Positions 59,614 through 64,000 of a stretch of 64,000 nt of DNA are shown piece by piece. The position numbers were made by a program, and so were the translations under genes. The first letter of the stretch is position 1; the number at the start of each line of letters is the position of its first letter. The stretch lies in assembly GCA_951812615.1 (NCBI GenBank), contig CATOSU010000002.1, forward strand, positions 1,612,001 through 1,676,000, read 5' to 3'. Source of the DNA: an uncultured Paracoccaceae bacterium (lineage in GTDB: Bacteria; Pseudomonadota; Alphaproteobacteria; Rhodobacterales; Rhodobacteraceae). The notes under the pieces were generated by a model, which worked only from the letters and a program-made list of their open reading frames with translations, had not been told where the DNA came from and searched no databases.

Positions 59614-60828
59614 TCAGCAAATCTCGGCCGCGATCGCGTTGATCGCCCGCATGGTGTTTGAATGGTGCTCGGGGCTCAGGAATTCCGGCCAGCTGGACAG
59701 TTTGGCAACGACCATATCCCGTTCGGGCGAGACATAGATGAACTGTCCGAAAACGCCGAGGCACATATGTGTCTGCTGGTCCGCATCCTGTATCCAGAAC
59801 ATGTTGCGGTAGCGTCCGTTGGGCATGAATTCGCGGCTTTGGTCGTCAAAGCGCCCGTGATCACCGGACCGGACATCATCAACCCAGGCTTTCGGGATGA
59901 CCTGCCGGCCGTTTGCCACGCCGTCATTCAGCATGGTTTGTCCAAACCGGGCGTAGTCGCGCAGGGTGGCGCTCATGCCGCCATCACCCAGCCCCGTGCC
60001 CATTGCATCGACGGTGATACAGCCGTTCCTCTCTGCCCCCATTGGCGCCCAGATATGGTGCGAAATTGCCTGCGCCAGTGTCAGCCCGGTGACCCGGGAC
60101 ACAACAAACCCCAGCACATCGGTTTCGATCGACCTGTATTTGAACCGCGTGCCGTGTTCGACGTCGCATTCGGTCAGTTCCATGATCTGATCCCAGATCG
60201 AACCAGGCCAGTCTGCAGGATCTTCGCCGGGCGGCACCGGTTTCCACCCGCTGGCGACGTCGGTTCGGCCGATATCGCTGTCGGGATCTTCGTATTCCTC
60301 CATGAAACGCACACCGGTTGTCATGTCCAGAACCTGCTGGACGCTGGCCCCGTTCCATCCGGTTGCCTTCAGTTCCGGCAGGTATTCCGTCACCGGTGCG
60401 GACGGATCGATCCGCCCCGCGCCGATCAGAATTCCGGCCGTTGTCGAAACGAATGACTTTGCCACGGACTGCGACAGGTGTTCGGTCCTGCGGTCCATGC
60501 CGTTATGATAGCTTTCATGCAGGATCGTACCGCCTTTGGCGACGAGGAACCCGTCAGTGTAGTCGTCCAGCATTCCTGCAACGGTCATCTGCGTGCCGTT
60601 CCAGGCTTCGAATTCGAGCGTGCTGAAATCCTGTGTGTTGCTCGACCACGGCGTTACCACATCGCCCCGCGCGATTTCTTCGGTCGGCAGGAATTTGCGG
60701 ATGTTGCGAAAGGCCCAGCGGTTCCATGGTGGCCTGTCCCAGTCCGCGCGCGGCAGGCGCCAGTTTTCCGGCGGCGGGCTGCCCTGCATGATCGGCAGGT
60801 GCGGGTCGGAATTGCGGTAGCTGGTCAT
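59614..60828 (-). CDS. Serine hydrolase, beta-lactamase class C / DD-peptidase fold
   Basis: The 404-residue protein has the SxxK active site (SVAKSFVST, near residue 140) and the Tyr of the second motif in RFKYRSIETD, followed by the usual C-terminal HxG-like region. Many members are esterases or D-amino-acid amidases rather than true beta-lactamases. No signal peptide is seen, so it is probably cytoplasmic. ATG 60828 is preferred. Placed between a polyamine-type binding protein gene and an amidase gene, it may act on the imported amide. Confidence 0.8.
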   Translation of the reverse strand: MTSYRNSDPHLPIMQGSPPPENWRLPRADWDRPPWNRWAFRNIRKFLPTEEIARGDVVTPWSSNTQDFSTLEFEAWNGTQMTVAGMLDDYTDGFLVAKGGTILHESYHNGMDRRTEHLSQSVAKSFVSTTAGILIGAGRIDPSAPVTEYLPELKATGWNGASVQQVLDMTTGVRFMEEYEDPDSDIGRTDVASGWKPVPPGEDPADWPGSIWDQIMELTECDVEHGTRFKYRSIETDVLGFVVSRVTGLTLAQAISHHIWAPMGAERNGCITVDAMGTGLGDGGMSATLRDYARFGQTMLNDGVANGRQVIPKAWVDDVRSGDHGRFDDQSREFMPNGRYRNMFWIQDADQQTHMCLGVFGQFIYVSPERDMVVAKLSSWPEFLSPEHHSNTMRAINAIAAEIC

Positions 60829-60906
60829 GAGGTCACCCGGTGAGCAAAGCGCTGTCCCTGCGGTTCCGTCCGGCTGGACGAAATTCCGGCACACGCGGTG
60901 GTCTGC

Positions 60907-60934
60907 GCCCCTCCCCCGAATACGGGGGAGGGGC
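60907..60934. promoter_or_regulatory. Strong hairpin after the third binding-protein gene
   Basis: A perfect 12-bp stem, GCCCCTCCCCCG (60907-60918) and CGGGGGAGGGGC (60923-60934), with loop AATA. It lies 39 bases beyond the binding-protein stop in the 144-base gap before the hydrolase gene. No T-run follows on the minus strand, so transcription probably continues in part. Confidence 0.65.
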
Positions 60935-60972
60935 AGAGGAGGCAGGACGTCTCAGTTTGTCAGGTTCTGCGC

Positions 60973-61995
60973 TTACTTCTGCAGATCAGTCCAGATGCGG
61001 GTATAGATCTTCTGCACGTCCGGCGGGCAGGGCTTGGTGAAGTGGCCCTTGTCCTTCAGTTCTTCCGGAATGACGATTTCCCGCGCCGTCTTCATGTCTT
61101 CGGGCATGAACGGATCAGACCCCATAATGCCGTTCGCATAGCGCGCAAACTCGGAAATCAGCGCCGCGTTTTCGGGATCCATCACGAAGTTCTGGAATGC
61201 CTTGGCTTCGTCCACGTTCTTGGCGTCTTTCAACACTGCAACGCTGTCCATCCAGAGCGTGAAGCCCTCTTTCGGATACCCGTACTGAACGTTCTCGTTC
61301 TGCAACCGCATGCGGAAGGTCGAGCCGTTCCAGTTCACACCCGCCCAGAGGTCTTCCTTGGCGAATTTTTCAAGGTTGCCATAGTCCATGCCGAGCCAGT
61401 GTTGCTTGGCCTCGACCAGCGTGTCGCGCACTTTCTTCAGGACTTCCTTGTCGCCGGTGCACAGTTCACCGCCGTGATACAGGATCGCCAGACCCAGAAC
61501 GTCGCCCATTTCCGGCACCACGTTGATCTTGCCGCGCAGCGATTCCGGCGGGTCGAGGAAAATGGAAGACGTGTCGATGTCGCCATCATAGTACTTGGTG
61601 TTCACCACGACACCGACGGAACCCCACTGCCACGGCACGGTGTACTGCCGGCCCGGGTCCCAGTCCACGTCGACCCAGACCGGGTCCACGTTCTTGAAGT
61701 TTTCCATCTGGTCGGGGCGGCTTTGCAGCAGCAGGTCTTCCTCGATCCAGATCGGGATGTAGGAGTTCGACGGCACCACGATGTCAAACCCGTGCCCGCC
61801 GGCCTTCACCTTGGCCAGTGCGGTGTCGTTCGAATCGTAGTCCGTAATCGTGACCTTGATGCCGGTTTCGGCTTCGAACTTCTCGATCAGCTTGGGGTTG
61901 GTATAGTTCCCCCAGTTATAGATCTGCAGTTCCTGTGCCCAGGTGCCGGACGCTGCTAGCGCCAGGACAGAGGCAGCGGCAAAGAGCTTTTTCAT
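60973..61995 (-). CDS. potD: Polyamine-type ABC transporter substrate-binding protein (PotD-like)
   Basis: The 340-residue periplasmic protein has signal peptide [20 protein letters not shown] and the mature opening [20 protein letters not shown], the PotD/PotF hallmark. A conserved [13 protein letters not shown] region follows. Part of the third importer; the two permease genes are just upstream, and the ATPase lies at the window's right edge. The amidase and hydrolase downstream hint at a ligand other than plain spermidine. Confidence 0.9.
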   Translation of the reverse strand: MKKLFAAASVLALAASGTWAQELQIYNWGNYTNPKLIEKFEAETGIKVTITDYDSNDTALAKVKAGGHGFDIVVPSNSYIPIWIEEDLLLQSRPDQMENFKNVDPVWVDVDWDPGRQYTVPWQWGSVGVVVNTKYYDGDIDTSSIFLDPPESLRGKINVVPEMGDVLGLAILYHGGELCTGDKEVLKKVRDTLVEAKQHWLGMDYGNLEKFAKEDLWAGVNWNGSTFRMRLQNENVQYGYPKEGFTLWMDSVAVLKDAKNVDEAKAFQNFVMDPENAALISEFARYANGIMGSDPFMPEDMKTAREIVIPEELKDKGHFTKPCPPDVQKIYTRIWTDLQK

Positions 61996-62056
61996 TTGAG
62001 TCTCTCCATGTTGGTTTCTACGGTTTGGCCCGGCTTCTTGCGGCCGGTTGGAATTC

Positions 62057-62878
62057 TTACTTTCGTCCTCTGCTCAGCCAGAAAAACAACGAAACGAGTA
62101 TCGCGCCAGCGGCGAGAATGACGGTTGAAATCGCGTTGATTTCGGGCGTGACGACCCGGCGCAACTGTCCGAGCATGAAGGTCGGCAGGGTCTCCTGACC
62201 CGCGGATTTCACGAATTCGGTGATCACCACGTCATCCAGCGAAATCACGAAGGCCAGCATGTAGCCGGCGATGATACCCGGCCACATCAGGGGCAGGGTT
62301 ACCCGGGAAAACACGTTCCACGGCGATGCGTAGAGATCCCGCGCCGCGGTTTCCAGCGTGTAGTCCATGGTTTCCAGCCTTGCCCGGATCGGCAAGTAGG
62401 CGAAAGGAATGCAAAACGCGGTATGCGCGGTGATCAGGTAGATCAGCGAGGTATGCCCGGTTGCCACCTTGATCCACGCGAACACGATCAGCAGCGCAAC
62501 CGCGGTAACGATTTCAGGCACCATCAGCGGCTGGTTGATCAGGGCATAGATCATGGTCCGCCCCGGGAACCGCCGTGTCCGGGTTGTCGCCAGTGCCGCC
62601 ATTGTGGCCGCAACGGTGGCCACGGTAGCCGCGATACTGGCCAGGATCAGGGATCGGACGGCGGCTTCCTGAACAGCCTCGTTGGCGGCGGCCTGTGCGT
62701 ACCAGCGCAGCGAGAACCCTTCCCAGATCGCCAGTGATGTGCCGGCGTTGAAGGAAAACACCACAAGGATGATGATCGGTGCATAAAGCGCGATGAAGCA
62801 GAAGACCGCCATGACGGCAAAGCCGGGCAGGGTGCGGACGGAATACCCGCGGCGGGGCTGGACGGCAGGTTCAGACAT
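62057..62878 (-). CDS. potC: ABC transporter permease (PotC-like)
   Basis: The 273-residue permease has six predicted helices and the EAA loop [20 protein letters not shown]. Its start overlaps the potB stop by 8 bases. Standard length, in contrast to the extended PotC-like permease at 4688-5863. Confidence 0.92.
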   Translation of the reverse strand: MSEPAVQPRRGYSVRTLPGFAVMAVFCFIALYAPIIILVVFSFNAGTSLAIWEGFSLRWYAQAAANEAVQEAAVRSLILASIAATVATVAATMAALATTRTRRFPGRTMIYALINQPLMVPEIVTAVALLIVFAWIKVATGHTSLIYLITAHTAFCIPFAYLPIRARLETMDYTLETAARDLYASPWNVFSRVTLPLMWPGIIAGYMLAFVISLDDVVITEFVKSAGQETLPTFMLGQLRRVVTPEINAISTVILAAGAILVSLFFWLSRGRK

Positions 62879-63812
62879 CGGCCCGCTCCCGTGACGTCAC
62901 CCGCACATACCAGATCAGGGCCACCATCACCGCGGCCATCAGCATCAACGACAGCGCCGCGCCGAGGGGCCAGTTGCGGCCCTGTCCGAACTGCAGTTCG
63001 ATCAGGTTCCCGAACATCAGGTTCTTGCCGCCGCCCAGCACCCTTGGCGTCACATAAGCGCCCAGTGACGGGATGAAGACAAGGATCGACCCGGCAATGA
63101 TCCCCGGCTTTACCAGCGGCAGGATCACGCGCCAGAACGTGCGCCATCGCGTGGCGTAAAGGTCATGCGCAGCCTCGACCAGCCGGAAATCGAGCTTGTC
63201 CACCGCGGCATAGATCGGCAGCACCATCAGGGGCAGGTAGACATAGGTCATCCCGAAGGCGATCGCGAAGTCCGTGAACATCATCTGGATCGGTTCATCG
63301 ATGATACGCAGGAATTTCAGCGTGTTGTTGATCACACCTTCGGCCCGGATCAGCTCCTGAATGGCGATCGTCCGGACCAGAAGGTTGGACCAGAACGGCA
63401 CAGTCACCAGAAACAACCAGAATTCCTTCTTACCCGGCGGCTGGGTTGCAATGAACCAAGCGGTTGGCAGCCCGAAAACGAAGGTCAGCACCGTGGTGAT
63501 CAGCGACAGGGACAGGCTGCGCCAGAAAATCGACAGGTGCGCGTCCGCCCACATCAGCGTGTCGTCGAAGATGTCCCGCTGCAGGATCGTGTTGACCCAG
63601 GCCTGCGTGGAAAACTCCCACTTGACGTTGCCGTAATCTCCCGGGGTCAGGAAGGAGTACAGCACCATCACCATCAGCGGCCCGGCCGCCGCCAGGCAGA
63701 TGATCACAATTGCCGGCGTCGACAGCATCCAGCGGCTTCGATTGTCGGCCTGCTCGGCTTCGCGCTCAAGCTCACCTGCGGCCGGGCCGGTATGAAGGCT
63801 TGCGTCGGTCAT
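62871..63812 (-). CDS. potB: ABC transporter permease (PotB-like)
   Basis: The 313-residue permease has a polar head of about 28 residues, six helices and the EAA loop EAAHDLYATRWRTFWRVILP. It begins just one base after the ATPase gene's stop and overlaps potC. Confidence 0.92.
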   Translation of the reverse strand: MTDASLHTGPAAGELEREAEQADNRSRWMLSTPAIVIICLAAAGPLMVMVLYSFLTPGDYGNVKWEFSTQAWVNTILQRDIFDDTLMWADAHLSIFWRSLSLSLITTVLTFVFGLPTAWFIATQPPGKKEFWLFLVTVPFWSNLLVRTIAIQELIRAEGVINNTLKFLRIIDEPIQMMFTDFAIAFGMTYVYLPLMVLPIYAAVDKLDFRLVEAAHDLYATRWRTFWRVILPLVKPGIIAGSILVFIPSLGAYVTPRVLGGGKNLMFGNLIELQFGQGRNWPLGAALSLMLMAAVMVALIWYVRVTSRERADV

Positions 63813-63813
63813 A

Positions 63814-64000
63814 TCAGTCCCTGAGCACGGTCACGGCGCCGGCCCCGATGGATACGGCGGCCTCTTCGCCCTGTCCGGGCAGGGTGCCTTCGCCGGGGCT
63901 GTTGGGCGACCGGGCCTTCAGAGGCTCGCCGGTGGCCAGCCGGAGGTGCAGCGTCGTCGCTTCGCCGGAATAGACCACGGTTTCGATTGTTCCCGACATT
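63814..64000 (-). CDS. potA: ABC transporter ATP-binding protein, C-terminal TOBE end (truncated by window edge)
   Basis: Only the last 61 or so residues are present and the frame is open at the right edge. The sequence (IETVVYSGEATTLHLRLATG) is a TOBE-domain end as in PotA-type ATPases. The potB gene follows one base later, so this is the ATPase of the third importer. The nucleotide-binding part lies outside the window. Confidence 0.85.
   Translation of the reverse strand, partial: MSGTIETVVYSGEATTLHLRLATGEPLKARSPNSPGEGTLPGQGEEAAVSIGAGAVTVLRD

Noticed and set aside
1-64000. tRNA, rRNA, CRISPR, insertion sequence or prophage
   Set aside because: No repeat-spacer array, transposase, integrase, attachment-site duplication or clover-leaf-like gene was seen by eye; gaps are short. 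A tRNA/Rfam scan would be needed to exclude small RNAs fully.

Overview
The window looks like a chromosomal segment of a marine alphaproteobacterium of the Rhodobacteraceae (Roseobacter group). The GC content is high, genes are tightly packed with many ATGA, GTGA and TGATG stop/start overlaps, flagellin is followed by flaF and flbT, and candidate CtrA boxes sit at flagellar promoters. The window also carries three polyamine-type ABC importers and a DmdB-like acyl-CoA ligase. I saw no rRNA or tRNA gene, insertion sequence, phage gene or CRISPR array.

Layout. 1-4.6 kb holds housekeeping genes: the 3' end of dapE, a TIGR04282 glycosyltransferase, RNase R and an MltB-type lytic transglycosylase. 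4.7-17.2 kb is a polyamine region. It contains one complete importer on the minus strand (ATPase, binding protein, two permeases), a class III aminotransferase, an FCD-type GntR regulator, and a second, PotFGHI-like importer on the plus strand that ends in a PuuB-like FAD oxidase. 17.3-18.6 kb is UDP-glucose 6-dehydrogenase. 18.6-50.9 kb is a large flagellar cluster: fliK-flgD; flgJ(N-terminal type)-flgN-flagellin-flaF-flbT-DUF1217; fliI; flgB-flgC-fliE-fliQ-flgF-flgG-flgA-flgH-fliL; the ten-gene leftward unit fliL-orf-motE-motA-TPR protein-sltF-flhA-fliR-flhB-orf; fliF-fliH-fliN-fliP; flgE-flgK-flgL-flgI; and motB. Rod, hook, L- and P-rings, MS-ring, export apparatus, stator and filament are covered. 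fliG, fliM, fliD, fliS and dedicated flagellar regulators are not in the window.

50.9-53.7 kb holds a DmdB-like acyl-CoA ligase and a Gfo/Idh/MocA oxidoreductase. 53.8-58.1 kb is a five-gene zinc-type operon (ZrgA-like His-rich periplasmic protein, ABC ATPase, FtsX-like permease, an unrecognised alpha-repeat periplasmic protein, and a DUF3299 protein) headed by a near-perfect Zur-like palindrome. 58.2-64 kb is a third polyamine-type ABC operon followed by a serine hydrolase and an amidase. It runs off the right edge inside the ATPase gene.

Themes. The polyamine modules pair import with two deamination routes (transaminase and FAD oxidase), under a local GntR regulator whose flanking intergenic regions share a TGATCAAA motif. 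All three binding-protein genes are followed by a GC-rich hairpin, probably raising binding-protein mRNA relative to the rest of each operon. Five flagellar promoters carry a perfect or near-consensus CtrA box. The most promising leads are the zinc operon with its unknown fifth protein, the 789-residue periplasmic protein encoded directly after motA, and the coordinated CtrA sites.
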